Positions 1 to 6,391 of a DNA stretch of 15,919 nucleotides are shown piece after piece. Positions within the stretch are counted from its first letter, which is position 1. Every line of letters begins with the position of its first letter. Location of the stretch: contig CAIUCF010000089.1 in NCBI GenBank assembly GCA_903897565.1, forward strand, positions 1 through 15,919, read 5' to 3'. The notes beneath the pieces are model-generated. The model was not told where the DNA came from. It worked only from the letters and a program-made list of their open reading frames with translations, and made no database searches. This DNA comes from an uncultured Rhodospirillales bacterium. Its GTDB lineage: Bacteria; Pseudomonadota; Alphaproteobacteria; ATCC43930; CGMCC-115725. A program made the translations under genes and the position numbers.

Positions 1-50
1 AGAATCGCCAGCGACAGCGCGATGGCGAGGACGAGATTACGTTGCTCCAT
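1..50 (-). CDS. yidC: Membrane protein insertase YidC, N-terminal fragment (partial)
   Basis: Only the first 16 codons are in the window; the gene continues past the left edge. The visible peptide starts MEQRNLVLAIALSLAIL, the typical start of the first membrane helix of Gram-negative YidC, which inserts inner-membrane proteins alone or with SecYEG. It is the last visible gene of the rpmH-rnpA-yidD-yidC cluster, which supports the call despite the short length. The ATG lies 117 bp after yidD and no strong Shine-Dalgarno sequence sits close to it; a G-rich stretch lies about 12-17 nt upstream. A terminator-like hairpin occupies part of the yidD-yidC gap. Confidence 0.85.
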   Translation of the reverse strand, partial: MEQRNLVLAIALSLAI

Positions 51-72
51 TACGGCGAGAGCCCCCAGAGAA

Positions 73-102
73 CCAAAAGAGCCGCCCCGATCGCGAGGCG
101 GC
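73..102 (-). terminator. Terminator-like hairpin between yidD and yidC
   Basis: On the minus strand GCCGCCTC and GGGGCGGC (arms at 95-102 and 81-88) form an 8-bp stem with one U-G pair and a 6-nt loop, followed by TCTTTTGG. It has the shape of a weak rho-independent terminator. It lies after yidD and 23 bp before the yidC start, with no room for a new promoter between hairpin and yidC. It may therefore act as a partial terminator, an attenuator or an RNA-processing site. The function is inferred from shape alone. Confidence 0.45.
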
Positions 103-167
103 ATGAAATGCGACCACTACATAAAACACTTGGAGCGCGGAAGCGACGGGATAGCGCATGCGTTCGG

Positions 168-401
168 TCACAATCGTCGCCGCTCCGGCACCGGATCATA
201 ACCCTGTCCACCCCAGGGGTGGCAGCGCAACAGCCGGCGGATCGCCAGATAGCCGCCTCGCCACACCCCGAAACGCGTGATCGCAATCTCGGCGTAACTT
301 GAACAGCTCGGATCGAATCGGCAATTCGCACCGAGCCAGGGCGATATGGTCCATTGATAAAAGCGGATCAGCCCGCGCAGCACCGTGACAGGCAAATTCA
401 T
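168..401 (-). CDS. yidD: Membrane protein insertion efficiency factor YidD
   Basis: This 77-residue protein is full length for the family. YidD is a small membrane-associated protein that aids insertion of inner-membrane proteins by YidC. The family signature is complete: an amphipathic start with FYQWTISP at about residues 14-21, the cysteine motif CRFDPSCSSYA at 27-37, then RRLLRCHPWGGQGYDPVP at 55-72. The ATG start has a GAGGGG sequence about 9 nt upstream, and the gene begins 18 bp after rnpA ends. The position between rnpA and yidC is the usual bacterial arrangement. Confidence 0.96.
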   Translation of the reverse strand: MNLPVTVLRGLIRFYQWTISPWLGANCRFDPSCSSYAEIAITRFGVWRGGYLAIRRLLRCHPWGGQGYDPVPERRRL

Positions 402-419
402 GACCCTGTCCCCTCGTCC

Positions 420-815
420 TCAGGACGCGCCGTCCTCGGGATTGCCGCCGGGGCGCTGAACCTTCAGCCGGCGCAATCCGGCGGCGAGATCCTGCTTCAG
501 CAAGTCATAGGGGCGCGTGACCGTCTCTGCCCTGGCGATAACGACGTAATCATGCGCCGACGCTGCGCCGTCAACCATCACCTCGCGCACCGCCGCGCGA
601 AGCCGACGCTTGGCCCGGTTGCGCTTGACGGCATTGCCGACTTTCTTGCTGGCGGTAAAGCCGACACGACGACCCTCGGCATGGGCACCGGCCTCGGCCG
701 GCTCGTCACTGGGGCGGACCTGGAGGATCAGACCCGAGGCGACCCATTTGCGGCGCGCACCGGCGATCTTCAGGAAGTCCTTGCGGCTATAGATCCGCCC
801 GATCCGGTTCGGCAT
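420..815 (-). CDS. rnpA: Ribonuclease P protein component
   Basis: This 131-residue protein is the basic subunit of RNase P, which with the RNA subunit trims the 5' leader of precursor tRNAs. The family motif NAVKRNRAKRRLR is at residues 61-73, preceded by VGFTASKKVG (51-60), which together form the conserved RNR helix and adjacent strand. I chose the ATG at 815 because GAGGG lies about 8 nt before it and the protein then starts near the conserved IGRI/RKDF segment. An in-frame TTG at 836 would add seven residues with no better ribosome site. The gene follows rpmH by about 40 bp and shares its promoter. Confidence 0.95.
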   Translation of the reverse strand: MPNRIGRIYSRKDFLKIAGARRKWVASGLILQVRPSDEPAEAGAHAEGRRVGFTASKKVGNAVKRNRAKRRLRAAVREVMVDGAASAHDYVVIARAETVTRPYDLLKQDLAAGLRRLKVQRPGGNPEDGAS

Positions 816-854
816 CAGCTGACCCTCGATCGACAAGGGCGCCCGCCGCCGGTT

Positions 855-989
855 TTAGGCGGAAAGGCGCTTGCGGCCCTTGGAACGGCGATTGGCAATG
901 ACCTTGCGGCCGCCGACGGTAGCAATGCGTGACCGGAAGCCGTGCCGACGCTTGCGGACGAGCTTGCTCGGTTGATAGGTGCGCTTCAC
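855..989 (-). CDS. rpmH: 50S ribosomal protein L34
   Basis: This gene encodes 44 residues, the standard length of bacterial L34, starting MKRTYQPSKLVRKRRHGF and ending SKGRKRLSA. L34 is a very basic protein buried in 23S rRNA in the large subunit. The start codon is GTG at 989, which explains why ATG-only scanning misses it; GGAG lies about 8 nt upstream (minus-strand GGAGTTGTTCCC before GTG). It is the first gene of the rpmH-rnpA-yidD-yidC cluster and has its own promoter at 1029-1057. The family identity is certain from the sequence. Confidence 0.98.
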   Translation of the reverse strand: MKRTYQPSKLVRKRRHGFRSRIATVGGRKVIANRRSKGRKRLSA

Positions 990-1028
990 GGGAACAACTC
1001 CAAACGACCAGAAAACGAAGAGCCGCGA

Positions 1029-1057
1029 CGTATAGGGGAGACGCGCGGGGAAGTCAA
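1029..1057 (-). promoter_or_regulatory. Sigma-70-type promoter of rpmH-rnpA-yidD
   Basis: On the minus strand TTGACT (1052-1057) and TATACG (1029-1034) are separated by exactly 17 bp. The -35 box matches consensus at 5 of 6 positions and the -10 at 4 of 6. Transcription would start near 1022, about 32 nt before the rpmH GTG. The -35 box begins only about 9 bp after the rnd stop codon, so the cluster can be expressed independently of rnd. Confidence 0.75.
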
Positions 1058-1065
1058 TTGATCCC

Positions 1066-1677
1066 TCAATGCTCGAAGATATCGGCCTCGGGCCAGCCGG
1101 CGAGATCGAGATGCGCGCGGGTGGGCAGGAAATCGAAACAGGCCTGGGCGATCGCGGTGCGGCCCTCGCGGGCCAGCATGACGTCGAGCTTCTCCCTCAG
1201 GCGATGCAGATAGAGCACGTCGGAGGCGGCATACTTGACCTGCTCCGGCGTCAGCGTCTCGGCACCCCAGTCGGAGGATTGCTGCTGCTTGGAGAGATCG
1301 ATGTCGAGCAGCTCCTTGCAGATGTCCTTGAGGCCGTGGCGATCGGTGAAGGTGCGGACCAGCTTCGAGGCGATCTTGGTGCAGTAGACGGGCGTCGTGA
1401 CGACGCCGAGATAGTGCTGCAGCACGGCAATGTCGAAGCGGCCGAAATGGAAGATCTTGAGGATCTTCGGGTCAGCCAGCAGCTTCTTGAGATTGGGCGC
1501 AGCGTATTGCCCGGGCTGGAAATGCACGACATGGCTGGTGCCGTCGCCGCCCGAGAGCTGGACGACGCAGAGGCGGTCGCGATGCGGGTTGAGACCCATG
1601 GTCTCGCTGTCGATCGCGACAGAGGTGCCGAAGGTCACGTCCGAGGGCAAATCCCCCCGATGCAATGTTGCAGTCAC
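1066..1677 (-). CDS. rnd: RNase D-like 3'-5' exoribonuclease (DEDDy, short form)
   Basis: This is a 203-residue DEDDy-family 3'-5' exonuclease. Exo I is DSETMGL with D23 and E25, Exo II is HFGRFDIAVLQ with D82, and Exo III is YAASD with Y149 and D153, so all catalytic positions are present. It consists of the exonuclease domain only and lacks the C-terminal HRDC domains of E. coli RNase D, as is usual for the short alphaproteobacterial form. The likely role is tRNA or small RNA 3'-end trimming. The start is GTG at 1677 because the family N-terminus (LHRGDLP) begins there and no usable ATG lies nearby; the Shine-Dalgarno is poor. It lies between tRNA-Leu and rpmH, all on the minus strand. Confidence 0.92.
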   Translation of the reverse strand: MTATLHRGDLPSDVTFGTSVAIDSETMGLNPHRDRLCVVQLSGGDGTSHVVHFQPGQYAAPNLKKLLADPKILKIFHFGRFDIAVLQHYLGVVTTPVYCTKIASKLVRTFTDRHGLKDICKELLDIDLSKQQQSSDWGAETLTPEQVKYAASDVLYLHRLREKLDVMLAREGRTAIAQACFDFLPTRAHLDLAGWPEADIFEH

Positions 1678-1716
1678 AGGAGACCGTCCGATCTGAAGGC
1701 TCCCACCCCGCAGCGC

Positions 1717-1733
1717 CGGCGCCGGAGGCGCCG
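1717..1733 (-). terminator. GC-rich stem-loop downstream of tRNA-Leu
   Basis: CGGCGCC and GGCGCCG arms of 7 bp enclose a 3-nt loop, about 28 bp after the 3' end of the tRNA gene and before rnd. No T-run follows, so it is not a standard intrinsic terminator. It could stall or trim the tRNA transcript, or be a chance feature of GC-rich DNA. Confidence 0.3.
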
Positions 1734-1760
1734 TGCTACGAGACGGAGTTGCTTTGGTAT

Positions 1761-1847
1761 TGGTGCCCAGGAGAAGACTCGAACTTCCACGGAGTTTCCC
1801 CCACTAGAACCTGAATCTAGCGCGTCTACCAGTTCCGCCACCTGGGC
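1761..1847 (-). tRNA. tRNA-Leu (anticodon CAG)
   Basis: The 87-nt gene folds as a class II tRNA. Acceptor arms are GCCCAGG (5') and CCTGGGC (3'), followed by discriminator A and an encoded CCA. The D-arm region reads TGGCGGAACTGGTAGACGCG. The anticodon stem CTAGA/TCTAG encloses the loop TTCAGGT, giving anticodon CAG for CUG codons. The long variable arm has the GGGGGAAACTCC type found in tRNA-Leu, and the T-loop GTTCGAGTC is intact. CUG is the main Leu codon in such GC-rich genomes, so this is probably a heavily used tRNA. Confidence 0.97.
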
Positions 1848-1861
1848 TCAGGTGAGCGGCG

Positions 1862-1890
1862 TAAGTAAGCGGCGGGCGGGATATTGTCAA
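1862..1890 (-). promoter_or_regulatory. Promoter of tRNA-Leu(CAG)
   Basis: On the minus strand a perfect TTGACA (-35, 1885-1890) lies 17 bp before TACTTA (-10, 1862-1867), which is itself 14 bp before the mature tRNA 5' end. Box spacing and distance to the tRNA are ideal although the -10 box is weak. The start would be near 1855, leaving a short 5' leader for RNase P. Confidence 0.7.
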
Positions 1891-2028
1891 CGGGGAATTT
1901 CGCAGTCGAGGCCACGCGGCGCGACAGGATCTCCGCATGCGGCGGTGCGCTAACCTTGCGCTCGCCGAGCCGAAACTCGGTACGCTGTCACGCAGCTCCG
2001 GCGCAGGAGCCCCATTGAAAGTTGAGCT

Positions 2029-2616
2029 ATGAACGATCTTCCGACCGCCGTCCCTCTGGAGAAAGCCTATCGGCTGCTCAATCACGGGCCGGTGACGCTG
2101 ATCACCAGCGCGCATGGTGGGACACGCAATGTGATGGCGGCATCCTGGGTCATGCCGATCGACTTCTTTCCGTTGCGGCTGACCGCGGTGATCGACGTGC
2201 CGACATATACCCGCGAACTCATCGATGCCTCAGGCTGTTTCGGCGTCAATCTTCCGCGCCGCGCTTTGGCGCAGACAACCTATGACGCAGGGCAATCCAC
2301 CGGCCGAGGGCGCGATAAGATCGCCGATTTGGGGCTCGACACGTTCCAAGCCACGACCATGCCCGTCCCGCTGCTCCATGGCTGCGCAGGCTGGCTCGAG
2401 TGCAAATTGCTCGATCCGCAGCCGACCGCCACCGACGCCAGCTTGCTGGTTGCCCAGGTTACGGCCGCCTGGGCAGACGCGTCGATGTTCCGCGATGGTC
2501 GTTGGCGACCGGAAGCCGGAATCGACACGCTCCACTACGTTGCGGGCGGCGTGTTCTTCCCAACCGGCGCGCCGTTTCAAGTGCGCACCGCTCCCGGCAG
2601 CACCGAGCTGGATTAG
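2029..2616 (+). CDS. Flavin reductase-like, FMN-binding split-barrel protein
   Basis: This 195-residue protein looks like the flavin-reductase-like family, which binds FMN and often uses NAD(P)H to supply reduced flavin to an oxygenase. Family traits are the early GPVTLITS strand (residues 20-27), the flavin-contacting segment NVMAASWVMPIDFFP (34-48), the FGVNLP segment (71-76) and the closing LHYVAGGVFFP near 160-172. No partner monooxygenase is adjacent, so the physiological substrate cannot be named. The ATG at 2029 is the first in frame; the ribosome site is weak (GAAAGTTGAGCT). It stands alone on the plus strand and is convergent with the next gene. Confidence 0.8.
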   Translation: MNDLPTAVPLEKAYRLLNHGPVTLITSAHGGTRNVMAASWVMPIDFFPLRLTAVIDVPTYTRELIDASGCFGVNLPRRALAQTTYDAGQSTGRGRDKIADLGLDTFQATTMPVPLLHGCAGWLECKLLDPQPTATDASLLVAQVTAAWADASMFRDGRWRPEAGIDTLHYVAGGVFFPTGAPFQVRTAPGSTELD

Positions 2617-2705
2617 CCGTTGCCGGCAAGGATCGGGCAAACGCCTTGGTCAGGTCTAGCATGCATACATCCCGGCGGGGCCTGAGAGCTAGTTGCAGGG
2701 CGCTG

Positions 2706-3095
2706 CTACGCGGCGCGATCGAGCGACAGGTCGCCGGGGAAGATATTATGTAGCCGGAAGGCCGGGGGTGACCCGGTGACGAGCTTGAGCTGCATCGCCA
2801 TCGAAGTCGGCTTGCTGGTGAACCAGGGCTCCGCGAGGATACGGTCGTCGCTCCGGACCCAGCCCGGCAGGTCTTCCAGCCGGTACTGAATGGCGATATG
2901 GCGGGCGATGGCCGCCAGCAGGGCGTCGACCTTGGCGTCGCCGGTCGGCTTCGGGCACTCGAAGATCATCGCCAGCTTGCTGTCCTTGGTCGCCGCGAGC
3001 AGCAAATTATCGACGAACTCCGGTACGGCGACCTTCAGCTCGACGCCGCCCAAAAAGCTTTCGGCGACCTCGAACAAACTGGATATCTGGCTCAT
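2706..3095 (-). CDS. Uncharacterised small protein with C-terminal FR-x-N-x-F...L-x-RA motif
   Basis: This is a 129-residue soluble protein with no signal peptide or membrane helix. Its C-terminal part carries PWF (90-92) and SPPAFRLHNIF...LDRA (109-128). From memory, similar endings occur in an uncharacterised family often encoded beside a DNA-binding regulator or a nucleotidyltransferase-like partner. No such partner is present here, and I do not assign a function. I chose the ATG at 3095 because GAGG lies 6 nt before it; in-frame alternatives exist at 3107 (ATG), 3137 (ATG) and 3146 (GTG). It lies 34 bp or more downstream of a terminator and is convergent with the flavin reductase gene. 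Confidence 0.65.
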   Translation of the reverse strand: MSQISSLFEVAESFLGGVELKVAVPEFVDNLLLAATKDSKLAMIFECPKPTGDAKVDALLAAIARHIAIQYRLEDLPGWVRSDDRILAEPWFTSKPTSMAMQLKLVTGSPPAFRLHNIFPGDLSLDRAA

Positions 3096-3237
3096 CTTGG
3101 TCCTCATGGGGTCCGTCGCGAAAACGGCTCCCGCCATTCCGCTCACAACCCCGGCGCCGACAATTCCCAGGCGACACCGGTGGTGGCCTCACTGTCGTCC
3201 GGACTCATTAAAAACCGCTTGATGATCCGTCGGGCAA

Positions 3238-3273
3238 AAACCCTTCACCGCCCTTCAGGGGGGAGAAGGGTTT
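3238..3273 (-). terminator. Rho-independent terminator of thyX
   Basis: On the minus strand AAACCCTTC (3265-3273) pairs perfectly with GAAGGGTTT (3238-3246), giving a 9-bp stem with an 18-nt inner region that can itself pair partly (CCCCTGAAGGG). The right arm runs straight into TTTTT. It lies about 70 bp after the thyX stop, the expected place. Confidence 0.75.
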
Positions 3274-3342
3274 AGGATAAGGTCGGTGCCGCCGGAGAAA
3301 GTTGGCGGCGTGCTCGATTCCCTCGCCTCACCCCAACGCTCT

Positions 3343-4278
3343 CTACTCCCGCCCCAGCACCGCCATCAGCTCGCCCCATTCGCGCTTGCCGAGGCCGGAG
3401 TCTTCCTGAGCCACGGTCTCGCCGGCCAGCATCCGCTTGACCACGGCAAGCCCTGCGGCAGAGAGCGTCGCACAGCCGAGGCGGTACTGACGGAACGCCG
3501 CCGCGGTATGCGGCACCCAGCGGTCGAGCATGTCGAGCATGGCCTCGGCGTAGACGCGGATTTCCCATTGCGCGTGGGCGTCGGCGCGCAGGCTGAGGAA
3601 GTTCATGAAATTGTGGAGATCGGTCTTCCAGTACCATTGCGTATAATAATTCAGCGACAGGTTCATGCGGGCGAGCTCGCGGGCGAGGCCCTGGCGTTCC
3701 GGGTCGAGCACCTGGCCCGCCTCGTCCTCGTTCAGCATCTCGCCGTAATGGGCGTAGGCGCGCTCGGCATCGTCGCGCAGCAGCCCGAGCACGCGGGCCG
3801 CCTCCTCGCCTTCCAGCACATGACCACGGCCCTGGCGGTTGATCACGGACTGCGCGGCCAGATTCTCGGGCGCGGGGACGTAGAATTCCTTGTCGAGGAT
3901 CGAGTAGCGGCCGGAGATCTCGTTGACGTTGGCGGTGCGGTGGCGAATCCACTGCCGAGCGACGAAGATCGGCAGCTTCACATGGAACTTGATCTCGCAC
4001 ATCTCGAACGGGGTCGAATGGCGGTGGCGCATGAGATAGGCGATCAGCGCCTTGTCTTCCGAGACCTTCTTGGTGCCGCGGCCGTAAGAGACTCGCGCGG
4101 CCTGCACCACGGCGCTGTCGTCGCCCATGTAGTCGATGACGCGGACGAAGCCGTGATCGAGCAGCGGCACCGCCTGATAGAGAATGTCTTCGAGCGGCCC
4201 GACCGAGGGGCGTCGGGTGTTGGTGCTCTGCGCCCGGGCGTGTTCAATCTCGGCCTGCTGTTCCGGCGTCATCGACAT
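3343..4278 (-). CDS. thyX: Flavin-dependent thymidylate synthase ThyX
   Basis: This 311-residue protein is a ThyX, which makes dTMP from dUMP using FAD, NADPH and methylene-tetrahydrofolate. The diagnostic RHRX7S motif is intact (R112, H113, R114 ... S122 in RHRTANVNEIS), followed by the GRYS segment. The conserved end-region motif YRLGC is also present. The length matches the alphaproteobacterial forms. The ATG start at 4278 is preceded by an AGGGGGAAGAGAG stretch. The gene is divergent from pyrE across a 128-bp gap, so two pyrimidine genes share a regulatory region, and it ends at a clear terminator. No thyA is visible in the window. Confidence 0.97.
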   Translation of the reverse strand: MSMTPEQQAEIEHARAQSTNTRRPSVGPLEDILYQAVPLLDHGFVRVIDYMGDDSAVVQAARVSYGRGTKKVSEDKALIAYLMRHRHSTPFEMCEIKFHVKLPIFVARQWIRHRTANVNEISGRYSILDKEFYVPAPENLAAQSVINRQGRGHVLEGEEAARVLGLLRDDAERAYAHYGEMLNEDEAGQVLDPERQGLARELARMNLSLNYYTQWYWKTDLHNFMNFLSLRADAHAQWEIRVYAEAMLDMLDRWVPHTAAAFRQYRLGCATLSAAGLAVVKRMLAGETVAQEDSGLGKREWGELMAVLGRE

Positions 4279-4344
4279 TGCTGCTCTCTTCCCCCTGATC
4301 TTGTCCCCTAAAGGGTGTACCCAATGCCATGGGCGATGACCAGT

Positions 4345-4359
4345 GAGACACGTCGTCTC
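4345..4359. promoter_or_regulatory. Inverted repeat in the thyX-pyrE divergent region
   Basis: GAGAC and GTCTC form 5-bp arms around a 5-nt centre, about halfway between the two divergent starts. Its position would suit a shared operator, but the arms are short and no convincing -35/-10 pair was found for either gene here. Confidence 0.2.
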
Positions 4360-4406
4360 CCATAGGGGATGCGCGGGCGCCGGCTTTGGGTTATGGGAGT
4401 GCCATC

Positions 4407-5093
4407 ATGACCGAACAGAGAAGCACGATGGACAGCAGCTTTGCGCGCGACGCCGCCGAGATCACGGCGGGTATCCTCTTGGAAACGGCCTGCGTCAATT
4501 TCAGCCCGGACGCCCCCTTCACCTTCACCTCGGGGCGCAAGAGCCCGGTCTATATCGACTGCCGCAAGCTGATCTCGTTCCCGCGGGCCCGCGCCAAGCT
4601 GATGGATCTGATGACCGAGATGGTCACCCGCCAGATTGGTCACGAATCGATCGACGCGGTCGCAGGCGGCGAGACCGCGGGCATCCCGTTTGCTGCCTGG
4701 ATCTCGGAACGGCTGTCCCTGCCGATGCTCTATATCCGCAAAAAGCCCAAGGGCTTCGGCCGCATGGCGCAGATCGAGGGCGACCTCCGGGAAGGCTCGC
4801 GCGTATTGCTGGTCGAGGATCTCGCCAGCGAGGGCACCTCTAAGCTGAACTTCATCCAGGCCATTCGCACGGCCGGCGCCGAGATCGCCCATACCATCGT
4901 GATCTTCCACTACGGCATCTTCCCGTCGAGTGTGACGAGTCTGGCGGCAGAGGGCGTCAGCCTCCACGCGCTCGCAACCTGGCACGACGTGCTGGAACTT
5001 GCGAATCGCCGCGGCAGCTTCACCCCGGCGCAGTATCAGGCGATCAAGGCGTTCCTGGACGCACCGGACCAGTGGGTGCCCCCTACCCCCTGA
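4407..5093 (+). CDS. pyrE: Orotate phosphoribosyltransferase
   Basis: This 228-residue protein is PyrE, which joins orotate to PRPP to form OMP in pyrimidine synthesis. It has FTFTSGRKSPVYIDCR (residues 38-53), the lysine-rich RKKPKGFG loop (111-118) that closes over the substrate, and the PRPP-binding motif VLLVEDLASEGTS (133-145). This last motif is the variant common in alphaproteobacteria rather than the textbook VEDVVTTGGS. The ATG at 4407 was chosen over an in-frame TTG at 4386 because GGGAG lies about 8 nt upstream of it. pyrE ends 6 bp before the convergent stop of the next gene. Confidence 0.95.
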   Translation: MTEQRSTMDSSFARDAAEITAGILLETACVNFSPDAPFTFTSGRKSPVYIDCRKLISFPRARAKLMDLMTEMVTRQIGHESIDAVAGGETAGIPFAAWISERLSLPMLYIRKKPKGFGRMAQIEGDLREGSRVLLVEDLASEGTSKLNFIQAIRTAGAEIAHTIVIFHYGIFPSSVTSLAAEGVSLHALATWHDVLELANRRGSFTPAQYQAIKAFLDAPDQWVPPTP

Positions 5094-5099
5094 CGGCGC

Positions 5100-6389
5100 C
5101 TATCGCGGCAGCGCCTTCAGCCGGCGCTGGGCATCGGCGAGGACGTCGCGGCCGGCCGAGGCGCCATCGACCAGCTCGATGATGCGCACGGACTGAAAAA
5201 CCTGGGTGCGCGTCTTGGCATAGTCGGCGGCCGGGTCGCCAGAGGATGGCGCGGGTTTCAGCAGATCGTCGATTCGCCCCATGCAATTGCGACGAACCGA
5301 CTGGATCGCCGAGTCCGTGGCGGTGCCGAGCCCGACCTTGCCGGCACTCTTGCGGGTCTTGGCCAGCGCGCGCGCATAGCCCTCTGCAGCCAGCAGCGAG
5401 TCGCGGGACGCCTCGCCGGTCATCGCCGAGGCGATCCCGGCCGCAGCGACGTCGATGACATGGGATTTCAGCGCGTCGCGGACCTTGATCTTGACCGCAT
5501 CCGCCTGCCCCTTGACCGTCGCACGCGCGGCGCCGCTGGTCGCAGCATCCGCGGTCTCGAGTATGGCAAGCAGTTCCTGCGCCCGCCCCGCGAGATTTTC
5601 CGGATCGACCTGAACGATGTGCTGGTCGAACTGATTGATCGAATCGGTCACCTTCGAGAGGGCGAAGCGCTCGAGAATCGGCGGCACCGTGCGCCCCGCC
5701 TCGCGCAGCCAGCACAGCAGCTCGGTCGGCGACGCCATTCGTGCCGCGATCGCCACCAGATAGCCCCGGCCGGCGGTCGCGACCGTCGACAAAGCGTCGA
5801 GCTGTTCCTTGACCAAGGCCTTTTCGGAATCGCCGAACCGCGCGAGCGGCCGCAGCGGGAACTTGCGTTTGAACGTCTCCACGGCCACCGCGGCCAGCAT
5901 GATGTCCCGGATCAGGGCAGAGACCTCCGGGTCGACCTCGGGTATCGGCGCCTTGGCGAGCGCGGTCGCGGTCACGCGCCAGACCTGCCCGCCGATCTCG
6001 AAATTCTTCTGCGGGTCGGTCGCCGGGGTCTGCTTGTAGATCGCCTGCAGGGTTCGGACCGCGGCCGGCTCGCTGGCTTCGACATGCCGCCACAGCGGGC
6101 CGATCACGGAGCGATCGAGGAGACTATCCGAAGCGGCTATCGGCGACCGCACCGCGAACAGGTCCTCGAATGGCCGGCACAGCGGGCGTTGCAGCGAGCG
6201 CGGACGCTGGGGCTTAAGCACCCGCATCCGTGGCCGCGCCTCGTCGAAGATCGCGGCCACGGGCGCCATCTGCGACACGATGGCGAGCTTGTCGATGACG
6301 GCGAGGAACTTCTCGTCGGGCAGATGCTGCAAGGTGCTGCCGAGCATGAGCAGCGACTCGAAACCATCCTGGGCGCCGTCGTCGGCCAT
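5100..6389 (-). CDS. Conserved uncharacterised protein (429 aa), operon partner of the 368-aa protein
   Basis: This is a 429-residue, mostly alpha-helical soluble protein with no signal peptide, transmembrane helix or recognised domain. A distinctive N-terminal stretch is RPRSLQRPLCRPFEDLF (about residues 81-97), a motif I recall from other unnamed alphaproteobacterial proteins. The centre is rich in Ala and Leu helices. It begins with ATG 2 bp after the stop of the 368-aa protein, so the two are cotranscribed and probably work together. Divergently next to them are a CheY-like regulator and an Hpt-like protein, which hints at a signalling or surface-behaviour role by context only. No function is claimed. 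Confidence 0.85.
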   Translation of the reverse strand: MADDGAQDGFESLLMLGSTLQHLPDEKFLAVIDKLAIVSQMAPVAAIFDEARPRMRVLKPQRPRSLQRPLCRPFEDLFAVRSPIAASDSLLDRSVIGPLWRHVEASEPAAVRTLQAIYKQTPATDPQKNFEIGGQVWRVTATALAKAPIPEVDPEVSALIRDIMLAAVAVETFKRKFPLRPLARFGDSEKALVKEQLDALSTVATAGRGYLVAIAARMASPTELLCWLREAGRTVPPILERFALSKVTDSINQFDQHIVQVDPENLAGRAQELLAILETADAATSGAARATVKGQADAVKIKVRDALKSHVIDVAAAGIASAMTGEASRDSLLAAEGYARALAKTRKSAGKVGLGTATDSAIQSVRRNCMGRIDDLLKPAPSSGDPAADYAKTRTQVFQSVRIIELVDGASAGRDVLADAQRRLKALPR

Positions 6390-6391
6390 CC

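Noticed and set aside
834..836. TTG start giving a 138-residue RnpA
   Set aside because: The ATG at 815 has a GAGGG ribosome site at good spacing and fits the family N-terminus better.
1965..1980. CCGAG/CTCGG inverted repeat upstream of the flavin reductase gene as an operator
   Set aside because: Arms are only 5 bp and very common by chance at this GC content; no supporting promoter geometry.
2625..2640. TTGCCGGCAA palindrome after the flavin reductase gene as a terminator
   Set aside because: It has no loop and no T-run; a 10-bp palindrome alone is expected by chance.
3286..4311. Plus-strand open frame of 341 codons opposite thyX
   Set aside because: The minus strand encodes a complete ThyX with its RHRX7S motif; the plus frame is a shadow.
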